Shown here piece after piece: positions 27,487 through 34,816 of a DNA stretch of 64,000 nucleotides (position 1 is its first letter; each line of letters begins with the position of its first letter). The translations under genes were made by a program, and so were the position numbers. Source of the DNA: Nostoc calcicola FACHB-3891 (GTDB lineage Bacteria; Cyanobacteriota; Cyanobacteriia; Cyanobacteriales; Nostocaceae); assembly GCF_014697355.1 (NCBI RefSeq), contig NZ_JACJRQ010000027.1, positions 43,710-107,709 on the forward strand, read 5' to 3'. The notes below the pieces were generated by a model. The model saw only the letters and a list, made by a program, of their open reading frames with translations. It did not search any database and had not been told where the DNA came from.

Positions 27487-28680
27487 TTAAAACCTGAGTA
27501 TTTCTCGGTCATAGTTTTCGGGAAGAGGTTCTATTTCCCAGACTATGCCTTCTGTTGGTTCCAAGGCAACTTCTATATAAAGTTGTTCTAGGGGGGTTAT
27601 GGCAATATCTTCGTTATTGGGGAAAGGCTGTAAATCTTCAGTCAGGAGTCGGAGTTTAAAACCCCCAGGGATAAGGGCACCCACAGTCTGGTTACGCAAC
27701 TCAAAGCGCCAAATAGTTGCGTCTGGTTGGCCTTGTGGTGTAATCAGCAGTTCGTAGATTTGACCTGCGTAGGCGTAGCCCACCGCAGGTATCGCCAACT
27801 GACGAGATATAATCATTTCCGCTGGCGTTTGTTCAACACCCCGCGCCCCAGCCTCACTCACTTGTAAATCAAAACTTCCCCAACCAACAGTTTGGGCAAC
27901 TTGGGAAACACCGCTTTGCAACCATTGAATAACTGACCACTGTTCTGGTAGTCCCAAACGGCGTTGATATAAACTTTTGCGCCAACCGCCATGTGTAATT
28001 AATCCCGCCCATAGTTGAAAAGAAACGGCGAGTCTCGGCGTCAATATTTCTGGATTTCCCAGACGGGCAATTAGGTTTTGTGCTTGTGGTTGTGGTAGAG
28101 TCTCTATCTCTTCAATGGCGCTACGTGTTGGTTCTTCTGGGCAAAGTTGCCGCGCCACGCCTAAAATATTGATGTCATTGATGATATTATCAGCATCAAG
28201 AGAATAAGTGCGATCGCCTGCATCATAATTCCCCCTAGCTTTGAGTTGTGCATGGGTGCAGTAACCCCAAACTCTCACATAGCCTTCATCCGCTTCTACC
28301 TGCACAGCTAAATAATAATCACCTACCCAACTGGGAATATCCACCCATTCTTGCGGTACCCGCAATTCACTTAAATCAATTGTTTCACTCGGAACCAAGA
28401 TTAATCGAGTGGCGTTTAGCGTAATTGCGGTTCCATTTACCAATTCCCAAAAACTCGATAAAACAGTGCTACTTGGCCAGACTTTTGCTTGCGGTGTGAA
28501 ATCTTCTTGTAACCATTGCAATAGGGTGCCCAGGCAAAGTTCATTAATATAACCTTGATAGCCAGAAGTCGGGTTAGAAAAAGATTGACTGTGAATATGC
28601 GCCTGATTTTGGGTGGCGGCGGGAATTTCTAAAATCAGGTCTGTTGAATTAGCAAAAGTAAATACGGTGTCAGCAGTCAT
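27487..28680 (-). CDS. DUF1822 family protein
   Basis: Cyanobacterium-specific protein of unknown function, 397 aa. It shows the family layout: an N-terminal region with QGYINELCLGTLLQWLQ, a middle WVDIPSWVGDYYLAVQVEAD core, and a C-terminal domain with FKLRLLTEDLQPFPNNED and a W-containing LEPTEGIVWEIEPLP tail. It lies downstream of, and on the same strand as, a sigma-70-like gene, an arrangement I recall as common for DUF1822. At about residues 298-305 it has PAVGYAYA between SRQLAI and AGQIYEL. This interrupts what is normally a continuous RQLAIAGQxYEL segment and is encoded by sequence typical of a Nostoc dispersed repeat. The frame is kept, so the protein may still fold. Confidence 0.8.
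   Translation of the reverse strand: MTADTVFTFANSTDLILEIPAATQNQAHIHSQSFSNPTSGYQGYINELCLGTLLQWLQEDFTPQAKVWPSSTVLSSFWELVNGTAITLNATRLILVPSETIDLSELRVPQEWVDIPSWVGDYYLAVQVEADEGYVRVWGYCTHAQLKARGNYDAGDRTYSLDADNIINDINILGVARQLCPEEPTRSAIEEIETLPQPQAQNLIARLGNPEILTPRLAVSFQLWAGLITHGGWRKSLYQRRLGLPEQWSVIQWLQSGVSQVAQTVGWGSFDLQVSEAGARGVEQTPAEMIISRQLAIPAVGYAYAGQIYELLITPQGQPDATIWRFELRNQTVGALIPGGFKLRLLTEDLQPFPNNEDIAITPLEQLYIEVALEPTEGIVWEIEPLPENYDREILRF
27764..27793 (-). repeat. Short dispersed repeat inserted in frame within the DUF1822 gene
   Basis: On the reverse strand the sequence reads CCTGCGGTGGGCTACGCCTA, a phrase typical of short GC-rich Nostocales repeats. It encodes PAVGYAYA, and removing 24 bases would restore the expected LAIAGQ junction. 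Confidence 0.5.
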
Positions 28681-28776
28681 GGTGGTTACTCTGGGAATGG
28701 GGAGTGGGGAGTGGGGAATGGGGAAGAGTTTTCAAATTCTAATTTTCATCTATTTAAATCACAATCGCTTGCAAGT

Positions 28777-28882
28777 TATACCATTTCACTAAAACCTTGA
28801 TACACATAATTTCTCGTAGGGGCACGGCAGTGCCGTGCCCTGACCAATATGTTTGTATCATTATTAAAGTGAAATAGTATTA
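28777..28882. repeat. MITE-like element with TATACCATTTCACT arms
   Basis: About 106 bp. Left end TATACCATTTCACTAAAACC, right end AAAGTGAAATAGTATT. The centre is the hairpin GTAGGGGCACGGCAGTGCCG followed by TGCCCT. Non-coding. Confidence 0.65.
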
Positions 28883-28893
28883 GCACGGCTGTG

Positions 28894-28912
28894 CATTGGT
28901 GTCAACTTAAGC
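28894..28912 (+). repeat. Solitary insertion-sequence end
   Basis: CATTGGTGTCAACTTAAGC is identical over 19 bases to 63888-63906 and matches the arms of the element at 63609-63800. Here it follows a half hairpin (AGCACGGCTGTG) as at the other sites, with no transposase behind it; probably a remnant. Confidence 0.6.
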
Positions 28913-29002
28913 TTAAACGCTTGTCCCACATAAGCTTTACCCCACCCCTCAATCCCCTTACCGTGTACACACAAGTCTTATAAAGTTGCCTAATAGCGTT
29001 TC

Positions 29003-29079
29003 GATCCCCCCTAGCCCCCCTTAAAAAGGGGGGAAAAATTCTTCAAGTCCCCCAATTTATCGGGGGATTTAGGGGGATC
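29003..29079. repeat. GATCCCCC inverted repeat, copy 1
   Basis: 77 bp beginning GATCCCCCCTAGCCCCCCTT and ending GGGGGATTTAGGGGGATC, with an inner AAAAAGGGGGG. A close copy lies at 57466-57542 and partial ones near 53625 and 53850. It is self-complementary and non-coding. Confidence 0.7.
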
Positions 29080-29314
29080 AGAGGATTTGTGTGTACACCA
29101 TAGGCGTGCGGGGAGGGGAGGTTTTGCGTCAGCAAAGCTGGGGTGGGGTGACGCTGTGAGTAATGGTAAGTAAGTGAATTCAGAATCACGTCTTGACAAG
29201 GGTTTCACCTTGAGTTGATGCCAATGACAGCTGTGCTAACCTACCCAAAATTTACATTGCTTTGTTGGGTTGCACTTTGCTTAACCCAACCTACGTTTCT
29301 CATTTCCCGACTTC

Positions 29315-30475
29315 CTAGTAATAATTTCTCAGCCATTCCTCCATCACTATATTGATACTTTTGAGTAGGTCTGATGTCACAGTAATATGCAAATTATCTC
29401 GACTCCAGTTAGCTAAAGACCGTAATAAAGCTTCTTGAGCTTTTTTTAGTCGCCGAGAGACTGTATATTGCTGCATTTGTAATTGCTTGGCAATTTTGTC
29501 TTGAGTGAGTTGTTCACCATAGTAAAGTTTTACAATTTCTTGTAATTGCGGTTCAAGTTGAGCGATCGCCAGGACTAAAACTTTGTTAATCTCAGTTTGC
29601 TGAGAAATTCTTGTTTGTTCTTCTTCTTGGGCGATAATTTCATTCATCAGAGATTCTTGTTGAGTCCCTGGAAGATTATCTAGCCATTCCCAAGAATCAT
29701 CGCCACCTTTAGATATATTCAGAGACTCCGGTGTAGGATAGCGATATTTGCGTACAGCTTTGGCAGAATTTAACAGCCATTTTTCCAGAGTTTGGGGATT
29801 GACTTGTTGACTACTTTGTGAATTATAAGCTTTAGCGATGGCTTGCCAAATTACATCTTCAGGTCGAGAAAGTTGGCGAGAAGTACCAGTTTTGGTAGGA
29901 ATATACAGAGTTTTGAAAGATTCCCAAGCCAGAATATAAGCATGAATATCCTCTGGAGATAAACCAGCATTTTGCAAAGATTCCACCAAAAATTTTTTAG
30001 TGATTTTTCGCAACAGTCCCCAGTCTGTACAAATATCAATTTCGCTATTTTGACGCAAAGTTTCACGAATCGCACTACCAAAGATGGCGTTAGCGTAGTT
30101 TTTTAAGCTAAAACCTTGATTGGGATGGAAACCTTTGAGGACTTTATCAACTTGGGCGATCGCAATTTGAAAACAGTCTGATAATTTATACTGAGTGCTA
30201 GCAAAATTAGTAACAGTTTTTTGAGATACCCAATAACAAGGTTCTTGCAAGTAAGCTGTGAGATGTTGCTTCGCCAGTACCTCAGTTTCAGGAAGCTGCC
30301 AAAATTTATACCAGTAAAGCGCCCAAAAATACTCCGATGTTTCTTGTGGCGTGTGGTTGACAGAATTTTGCATACTCCGACGCAAACTTGATTCTATCGC
30401 CCAACGACTGAAGCGATCGCCAGCAAATTGCACAAAAGTTGAAAAGATTTCAGTGATAGTTTGTCGAGGTTGCAT
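29315..30475 (-). CDS. Sigma-70-like RNA polymerase sigma factor (group 3/ECF-type, atypical)
   Basis: Predicted transcription factor, 386 aa. The C-terminus has a clear sigma region 4 helix-turn-helix (LTQDKIAKQLQMQQYTVSRR, then LKKAQEALLRSL, about residues 320-355), preceded by the region-4 entry LAIAQLEPQLQEIVKLYYGE. A central region-2-like helix set is suggested by FQIAIAQVDKVLKGFHPNQG, then FSLKNYANAIFGSAIRETLR (about 105-160). The N-terminal region (WALYWYKFWQLPETEVLAKQ) and the DUF1822 gene downstream are typical of a cyanobacterial sigma subfamily whose regulon is, as far as I know, undefined. Start ATG 30475. Heptameric repeats lie immediately upstream. No anti-sigma gene is visible. 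Confidence 0.75.
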   Translation of the reverse strand: MQPRQTITEIFSTFVQFAGDRFSRWAIESSLRRSMQNSVNHTPQETSEYFWALYWYKFWQLPETEVLAKQHLTAYLQEPCYWVSQKTVTNFASTQYKLSDCFQIAIAQVDKVLKGFHPNQGFSLKNYANAIFGSAIRETLRQNSEIDICTDWGLLRKITKKFLVESLQNAGLSPEDIHAYILAWESFKTLYIPTKTGTSRQLSRPEDVIWQAIAKAYNSQSSQQVNPQTLEKWLLNSAKAVRKYRYPTPESLNISKGGDDSWEWLDNLPGTQQESLMNEIIAQEEEQTRISQQTEINKVLVLAIAQLEPQLQEIVKLYYGEQLTQDKIAKQLQMQQYTVSRRLKKAQEALLRSLANWSRDNLHITVTSDLLKSINIVMEEWLRNYY

Positions 30476-30483
30476 AAAAAATT

Positions 30484-30529
30484 GTCATTTGTCATTTGTC
30501 ATTTGTCATTTGTCATTTGTCATTTGTCA
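30484..30529 (+). repeat. Heptamer tandem repeat GTCATTT, six full copies
   Basis: Six perfect consecutive GTCATTT units plus GTCA, starting nine bases upstream of the sigma-like gene. This is a short tandemly repeated repetitive (STRR) sequence of the kind known from heterocystous cyanobacteria. Copy number probably varies between strains. A diverged relative (GGTCATTTGTCATTAGTCATT) lies at 36257-36282. Confidence 0.85.
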
Positions 30530-30643
30530 AGAGCCTCCTAATTCTAAAATTTAATTAGTAAATGTAGTGGCGTAGCAAGGCTAAATTTATACATTAGATG
30601 TATGGTTTTTTGGCGGTGCGTTGCACTGCGCGACAACGCACCC

Positions 30644-30776
30644 TACTGGTGTGACAAGCTTAAAATAGTGCATTAACTTGACTCTTGTGGGATGGGCGTC
30701 TCGCCCGTCCGGTGCGGACAAGATGTCCACACCACAAGAAAATTTTTTGCAACATTTTAGCCTTGTCACGCTACTA
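30644..30776. repeat. MITE-like element with GGCTAAAAT arms, copy 2
   Basis: Second copy of the 27303-27436 element. It shares AAAATAGTGCATTA, CTCTTGTGGGATGGGCGTCT, CGCCCGTCC, CCACAAGAAAATTT and ATTTTAGCCTTGTCACGCTA. Just before it, 30562-30655 holds a related left end and a separate palindrome (GGTGCGTTGCACTGCGCGAC, then AACGCACC). Confidence 0.7.
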
Positions 30777-30796
30777 CATTTAAATTTATTAACTGA

Positions 30797-30883
30797 ATTC
30801 TGACTTCTGAATTCTGACTTCTAAATTCTGACTTCTGACTTCTGAATTCTGAATTCTGACTTCTGAATTCTGACTTCTGACTT
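30797..30883. repeat. Tandem GAATTCTGACTTCT repeat
   Basis: Repeated, slightly variant 7-mer/14-mer words (GAATTCTGACTTCTG, TTCTGACTTCTGACTT) over about 87 bp next to the stop of the DUF4278 gene. It belongs to the GAATTC-type word family spread through this window. Confidence 0.7.
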
Positions 30884-31385
30884 ACGATTCAATTTCTTTG
30901 TGTGCAGTTTTATTTACACAATAAGTGCTTCCCCTAAAGCTTAATTTATGGGTTACTCCTGGTGTAGTCACTCCAGTGGATTCTATATTTGAATTACCAC
31001 AAATAAAATAAGTGCTTCCCCTAAAGCTCAATTTATATGTTACTCCTGGTGTAGTGACTCGATCTAATTTGCCATTGGGGTCAGCACGATAGGAAACCCC
31101 ACGGTAAATCAAGTTACAATCTGCTTCCGATTCGCAAACTGGCTGTTGGGGAAATTCTATTTTTTCGCTGGCGACCTTACTTGTGGAGTATTCATAGCTT
31201 GTGCTAATAATAACAGGAATTAATAGTAAAAGTAACATCGGCCAAGGAGCGAACATTAAACCCAAAATTAAGCTGATGACTGCAAATACAGCCACCAAAT
31301 GTGAAATTTCACTATGAATTTTTTTTAAAGCAAAATAGCTGGTGATTAAACAAGCACACGGTACGATCAAAAAGTACGAAGCCAT
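30882..31385 (-). CDS. DUF4278-containing membrane protein
   Basis: A 167-residue protein from ATG 31385 (MASYFLIVPCACLITSYF); a TTG 60 bases upstream is in frame but less likely. Two or three hydrophobic segments (about 4-20, 28-45 and 48-62) anchor it. The C-terminal part has DUF4278-like Y-R-G-x-x-Y motifs: LIYRGVSYRADPNG, then two near-identical copies of TTPGVT(Y/H)KLSFRGSTY. DUF4278 is a small, mostly cyanobacterial domain of unknown function. The internal 22-residue duplication also shows at DNA level (GTGCTTCCCCTAAAGCT appears twice), so it is recent. Confidence 0.75.
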   Translation of the reverse strand: MASYFLIVPCACLITSYFALKKIHSEISHLVAVFAVISLILGLMFAPWPMLLLLLIPVIISTSYEYSTSKVASEKIEFPQQPVCESEADCNLIYRGVSYRADPNGKLDRVTTPGVTYKLSFRGSTYFICGNSNIESTGVTTPGVTHKLSFRGSTYCVNKTAHKEIES

Positions 31386-31553
31386 TTTTCTTAACTTCTG
31401 AATCAAAAGTAAACAGTTTGCAACACAGATCGGAGTTGTTTGCAAAATTGTTATTTATTTTACGTCAAATAAACTTTTTTAGTTACCGTACTTTTTCAGT
31501 AAAAGTGTTACTTTCAGCTATCTGTATTAGCCTTGAAAGTAATGTGTGCAATA

Positions 31554-31584
31554 AAAAAGGCGAACTCGTTGCGATCGCCTTTTT
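31554..31584 (-). terminator. Bidirectional intrinsic terminator
   Basis: Perfect 10-bp stem AAAAAGGCGA / TCGCCTTTTT around an 11-base loop that includes part of a HIP1 site. It follows the DUF6174 gene (stop at 31637) on the reverse strand and separates it from the DUF4278 gene. The T/A runs make it terminator-like in both directions. Confidence 0.75.
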
Positions 31585-31636
31585 ACTAAGTATCAAATTT
31601 TATTCTGTTTATACTGAGCAATAATCAGCTGAGAAT

Positions 31637-32134
31637 TTATTTAATTGTTTGAAAATTCTCAATTGTGAGAAATATTTCTTCATCAGCTATTTGAGCGTTG
31701 TAATCGACATTAATTTGGGTTGGATAGCCGAGTCTAGGACTGTAACTTACATTCAGGCTGTAGGCTTGACGATTAATAGCATCCTGAATCACATTAAAAA
31801 GCTTAGGAATTGTGTTGTACTTGTCAAAAAATTCTGGATTCTGAACTGGTTGACCTGTCTCTACAGAAGCGATCGATCTTGTTTGACCATTACGTACTTC
31901 AATGATTACTGGGCCTCTAGATTCTGGCAGACAAAAGCAACTGTTACTAAATGTATAGCGATAGTTGGAAATCTTTTGTTTATTCCACAAAAGGCGATTA
32001 AAATTTAACCGTCTTTGATCCAATTTATTATTCTGTGATGATTGTGCTATCTCTACGGGAGGTTGAGACATGACTGGTAGGTTGAGGCCTGCAAATACCA
32101 ACAAGCCGACACTGATAATGATAGACAAGCGCAT
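31637..32134 (-). CDS. DUF6174-type exported protein
   Basis: A 165-residue protein with a signal peptide (MRLSIIISVGLLVFAGLNLP, likely cleavage after VMSQ or nearby). The mature region has WNKQKISNYRYTFSNSCFC, then GPVIIEVRNGQTRSI and a Pro/Tyr-rich GYPTQINVDYN tail. This matches the DUF6174 pattern: a Tyr-Arg-Tyr start, a pair of nearby cysteines and a V-x-V-x-N-G strand. The Cys-Phe-Cys could form a disulfide or bind metal. Function unknown; likely periplasmic. Monocistronic with its own terminator downstream. Confidence 0.75.
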   Translation of the reverse strand: MRLSIIISVGLLVFAGLNLPVMSQPPVEIAQSSQNNKLDQRRLNFNRLLWNKQKISNYRYTFSNSCFCLPESRGPVIIEVRNGQTRSIASVETGQPVQNPEFFDKYNTIPKLFNVIQDAINRQAYSLNVSYSPRLGYPTQINVDYNAQIADEEIFLTIENFQTIK

Positions 32135-32568
32135 ATCAATCTATTAATTGGTTACAAACTTTACTTTATTCTATTAGTAGATTCACTCTTTTAAGTATAC
32201 TTTATGTTTTGATTAAAATACGTTGGTGTGTGGGCGGGGGGGGAAACTGCTTAGAGGTAAACCCCTGAAGAATAGACTTCTTGCATAAGTCGGGAAAAGG
32301 GGAAGGGGAAAGGGGGAAAGGTTTGGTATTTTCCCTTTCCCCAATAAAGATGAGTCCCTTTTCCCACAAGAGTGCAAAAAGCACTTTTGCAAGAGGTCTA
32401 ATAACTTTATGTAGGGTTTGCTGAAAAAATCTTTTGGCTGGGGTAAGAAATAGAGAATAGGCAATAGTTTCATCCCTATTTTTTGTGATTTTTGATCGTG
32501 GGATAAATACTAAACGAGTTATGAATGCTGCTTTACCCCAGAATTCTAAATTCTGAATTATGCTATGA
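32135..32568. other. Intergenic region holding one MITE and purine/pyrimidine runs
   Basis: 434 bases between the DUF6174 and LarA-like genes. A G-run (GGGCGGGGGGGG at 32232-32243) and a MITE at 32273-32400 are seen, then plain sequence. Reverse open frames here are low-complexity translations of the repeat. Confidence 0.5.
32273..32400. repeat. MITE-like element with TAGAC(C/T)TCTTGCA arms, copy 1
   Basis: 128 bp bounded by TAGACTTCTTGCA and its near-inverse TGCAAGAGGTCTA. The interior is complementary purine and pyrimidine runs (GGGGAAGGGGAAAGGGGG / TTTTCCCTTTCCCC). A 91-bp copy with the same arms is at 40091-40181. Confidence 0.65.
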
Positions 32569-33828
32569 TTATTTGAGGCGATAAAGTATCTCGCCAGCCT
32601 TTGGTACAAGCAAAATACCTTCATGCTCCCGATAAGACCATTCTGTTAGTTTAATCGTCGCCGGATCGCAATAGTTCAAGTTATGAGCAGCACAACGTTC
32701 CGGAGAAATACCAGTAGCTAGAGTCACACGAATCCGCGCTTTTTCTCCTTCTATAGAATCAAAAGTGCCCATACCTTTCAAGTGAGTACTATGGGCTAGC
32801 ACTCCCGCAGGATATCCTTGGAATTTATCCCATTGTTTAAGAAAGTAATCCCGCACATGATAACCAATTTCAGCTAATATTTCGCCGTGTGTGTAGCTAA
32901 ATTCGGTAATATGAGGTGCATAGATAATTACTTCTCCACCATCGGCGACTACTGGCTCTAGTTTGTACATTCCTTTAGCAGCCGTCCAAATATCATCGTA
33001 CATTTGGGGCATGACTGAAAGCACTTTTTTAAAAGGTCGATCTACATATTTAATATGTAATTTTGCTGACAATTTGGCAGCAGCTTCCCAGGCTAACTCA
33101 GGTTTATCTATATAAAGTCCAGCTAACTGATTTGTTTTCGGTGCAACCACCATTGCTAAACAAAGTTTTGGGGTAGGAATCATGTTAGCAGCTCGATTTA
33201 TCAAGCGTCGGACTGGCGTGATTCCTGGGGTACCAATAATTTCATAACAGGTAATTAAAGCTCCCAGCCAGTGTGATAAATTAATTACTTCTTGACCGCC
33301 AATACCTGGAAAAAAATATTTATTACCCCCAGAAAAACCGACAACTTCGTGGGGAAAGACTGGACCACAAATAACGATCAAATCATATTCTGTTACTAGC
33401 TTATTAACGCGCACGTCAACTTCTTGATGCAACATTCTACCGCTAATTTCTGCTATCTCGGCAGCCGAAATGACTCCACAAGAAATAAAAGTTTCTGGTA
33501 GATGCCAAAGGTGATTAAAGATGTGAACTCCTTTAAAAGTTGTCTCTCGTTCCTCTGGTGTTACTCCAACTAAACGATTGATTTGTTCCTCACTCATGGG
33601 ATTATGTGTACCCAGAGCAATTAAAAAATCCAATGCAGCAACCCTATGATTTAACTCCTGATGCAGCAATCGAAACATTTGCGGGATGGGAGCAGTGCGC
33701 GTTCCATCTGGTATTAATACCAGGATGCGCTGTCCATCAAATCTAGAATCTGCCAAAGCTTGATGAACGAGTTGGCAAACTTCTTCATCTGCAAGGGTGC
33801 CATGATTAATTACAGCTAATGAATGCAT
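32569..33828 (-). CDS. LarA-superfamily nickel-pincer racemase/epimerase, predicted D-mannonate/D-gluconate 2-epimerase
   Basis: Predicted cytoplasmic 2-hydroxyacid racemase or epimerase, 419 aa. LarA enzymes use a nickel-pincer nucleotide tethered to a lysine. The key residues are visible: DGTRT at 41-45 (nucleotide/substrate site), His75 (ALGTH), His160 and Lys170 in PHEVVGFSGGNK (equivalent to the LarA His174/Lys184 pair, ten apart), His186 (LSHW) and Lys285 (WTAAKGMYK). The fold, formerly DUF2088, is complete. It ends the lacI-uxaC-SDR operon, two bases after the SDR. Since the upstream genes make D-mannonate and a gluconokinase lies across the regulator, I infer it interconverts D-mannonate and D-gluconate at C2, an activity I recall being reported for some LarA homologues. 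Lactate or malate racemase is the alternative. The cofactor genes larB, larC and larE are not in the window. Confidence 0.85.
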   Translation of the reverse strand: MHSLAVINHGTLADEEVCQLVHQALADSRFDGQRILVLIPDGTRTAPIPQMFRLLHQELNHRVAALDFLIALGTHNPMSEEQINRLVGVTPEERETTFKGVHIFNHLWHLPETFISCGVISAAEIAEISGRMLHQEVDVRVNKLVTEYDLIVICGPVFPHEVVGFSGGNKYFFPGIGGQEVINLSHWLGALITCYEIIGTPGITPVRRLINRAANMIPTPKLCLAMVVAPKTNQLAGLYIDKPELAWEAAAKLSAKLHIKYVDRPFKKVLSVMPQMYDDIWTAAKGMYKLEPVVADGGEVIIYAPHITEFSYTHGEILAEIGYHVRDYFLKQWDKFQGYPAGVLAHSTHLKGMGTFDSIEGEKARIRVTLATGISPERCAAHNLNYCDPATIKLTEWSYREHEGILLVPKAGEILYRLK

Positions 33829-33830
33829 TT

Positions 33831-34685
33831 CTAAACTCCGCTGTAGATGCTAAATCCACCGTCTACCGGCACAACTACCCCGTTGACGAAACTAGAACCA
33901 GAACTGCATAACCAAATCAAGGTACTGAGTAATTCCTGCGGTTCTCCAAAACGTCCGGCTGGGGTATGGTTGATAATTTTTTGTCCACGATCGCTTAAAC
34001 TACCATCTGGATTTAAAAGTAAATCTCGATTTTGTTCGCCAATAAAAAAACCTGGCGCGATCGCATTGACTCGCAACCCGTCCCCATATTTTTGAGCGAG
34101 TTCCACAGCTAGCCAACGAGTAAAGTTATCTATGGCTGCTTTCGCCGCTGAGTAACCAACCACCCGACTAATCGCCCGGATAGCAGACATGGAAGAAATA
34201 TTCACAATGCAACCTTGGGGTTGATTTCTTTCCACCATCGCTTCACCAAAAACCTGGCTGGGTAGTAAAGTACCCACTAAGTTGAGACTAACTACTTGCT
34301 CAAATGCTACGTGCGGCATATCAAAAAAAGTAGCGTCAGCAGTAATTGTGGCACCCGGAATATTACCACCAGCGGCGTTTACCAGGATGTCTATCTTACC
34401 CCAATGCTTTAAAATAGCGTCTTTGGCTATTTCTAATTGGGAGCGATCGCCAACATCTGCCAGCACCACCATACTTTCACCACCATTGGCAGTAATATCC
34501 GCTACAACTGCATTCCCCCGTGCTTCATTGCGACCGAGAACCACTACTCGCGCTCCCGCAAGAGCTAAACCACGCGCCATCGCCCCACCAAGCACACCAG
34601 AACCACCTGTGACTACTGCTACCTGGTCTTTCAGTCCAAAAAGTTTATGCAAAATCAAATCTGATTTATTCAATAAGTCTCGCAT
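33831..34685 (-). CDS. uxuB: SDR-family D-mannonate oxidoreductase (fructuronate reductase, UxuB type)
   Basis: Predicted to reduce D-fructuronate to D-mannonate in the cytoplasm; 284 aa, a short-chain dehydrogenase. The cofactor motif TGGSGVLGG is at 26-34, the NAAGG motif at about 103-107, and the catalytic set Ser164/165, Tyr178 and Lys182 (YSAAK) is complete. The C-terminus (GSLSDRGQKIINHTPAGRFG, then VVVPVDGGFSIYSGV) closely follows the Bacillus-type SDR UxuB (YjmF), not the unrelated long-chain UxuB of E. coli. The residues after the second strand (VLGRNEARG) are neutral/basic, suggesting NADPH preference. It sits between uxaC, which supplies fructuronate, and the LarA-like gene, which would take mannonate. 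A generic sugar SDR is the alternative, but context favours this call. Confidence 0.85.
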   Translation of the reverse strand: MRDLLNKSDLILHKLFGLKDQVAVVTGGSGVLGGAMARGLALAGARVVVLGRNEARGNAVVADITANGGESMVVLADVGDRSQLEIAKDAILKHWGKIDILVNAAGGNIPGATITADATFFDMPHVAFEQVVSLNLVGTLLPSQVFGEAMVERNQPQGCIVNISSMSAIRAISRVVGYSAAKAAIDNFTRWLAVELAQKYGDGLRVNAIAPGFFIGEQNRDLLLNPDGSLSDRGQKIINHTPAGRFGEPQELLSTLIWLCSSGSSFVNGVVVPVDGGFSIYSGV

Positions 34686-34816
34686 TGATAATTCCTCTAT
34701 CTAATTGGGGAAAACTCTGCGTCCCTTTGCGTTTACTTTGCGTCCCTTTGCGTTTAAAAATATTATTGAAACGCAAAGGAGCGCAAAGGTTGACGCAAAG
34801 GAACGCAGAGGTTTTG
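34686..34816. repeat. Heptamer-rich inverted spacer in the uxaC-uxuB gap
   Basis: 131 bases with GTCCCTTTGCGTTTACTTTG and CGTCCCTTTGCGTTT on one side and AACGCAAAGGAGCGCAAAGG, then GACGCAAAGGAACGCAGAG, on the other. These complementary TTTGCGT/ACGCAAA words can fold into a long hairpin within the operon transcript and may tune downstream expression. Confidence 0.6.

Larger units (their letters stand above)
28681..29314. other. Repeat-filled spacer between the sigma-like and DUF1822 genes
   Basis: 634 bases with no gene: purine-rich runs (28690-28725), a MITE (28777-28882), an IS-end fragment (28894-28912), a GATCCCCC inverted repeat (29003-29079), then plain sequence with GGTTGCACTTTGCTTAACCC. 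If the two genes form one transcript, it must read through these hairpins. Confidence 0.5.

Noticed and set aside
32202..32624. 140-residue reverse open frame after the LarA-like gene
   Set aside because: It overlaps the LarA-like coding end and a purine/pyrimidine MITE; the protein is low complexity.
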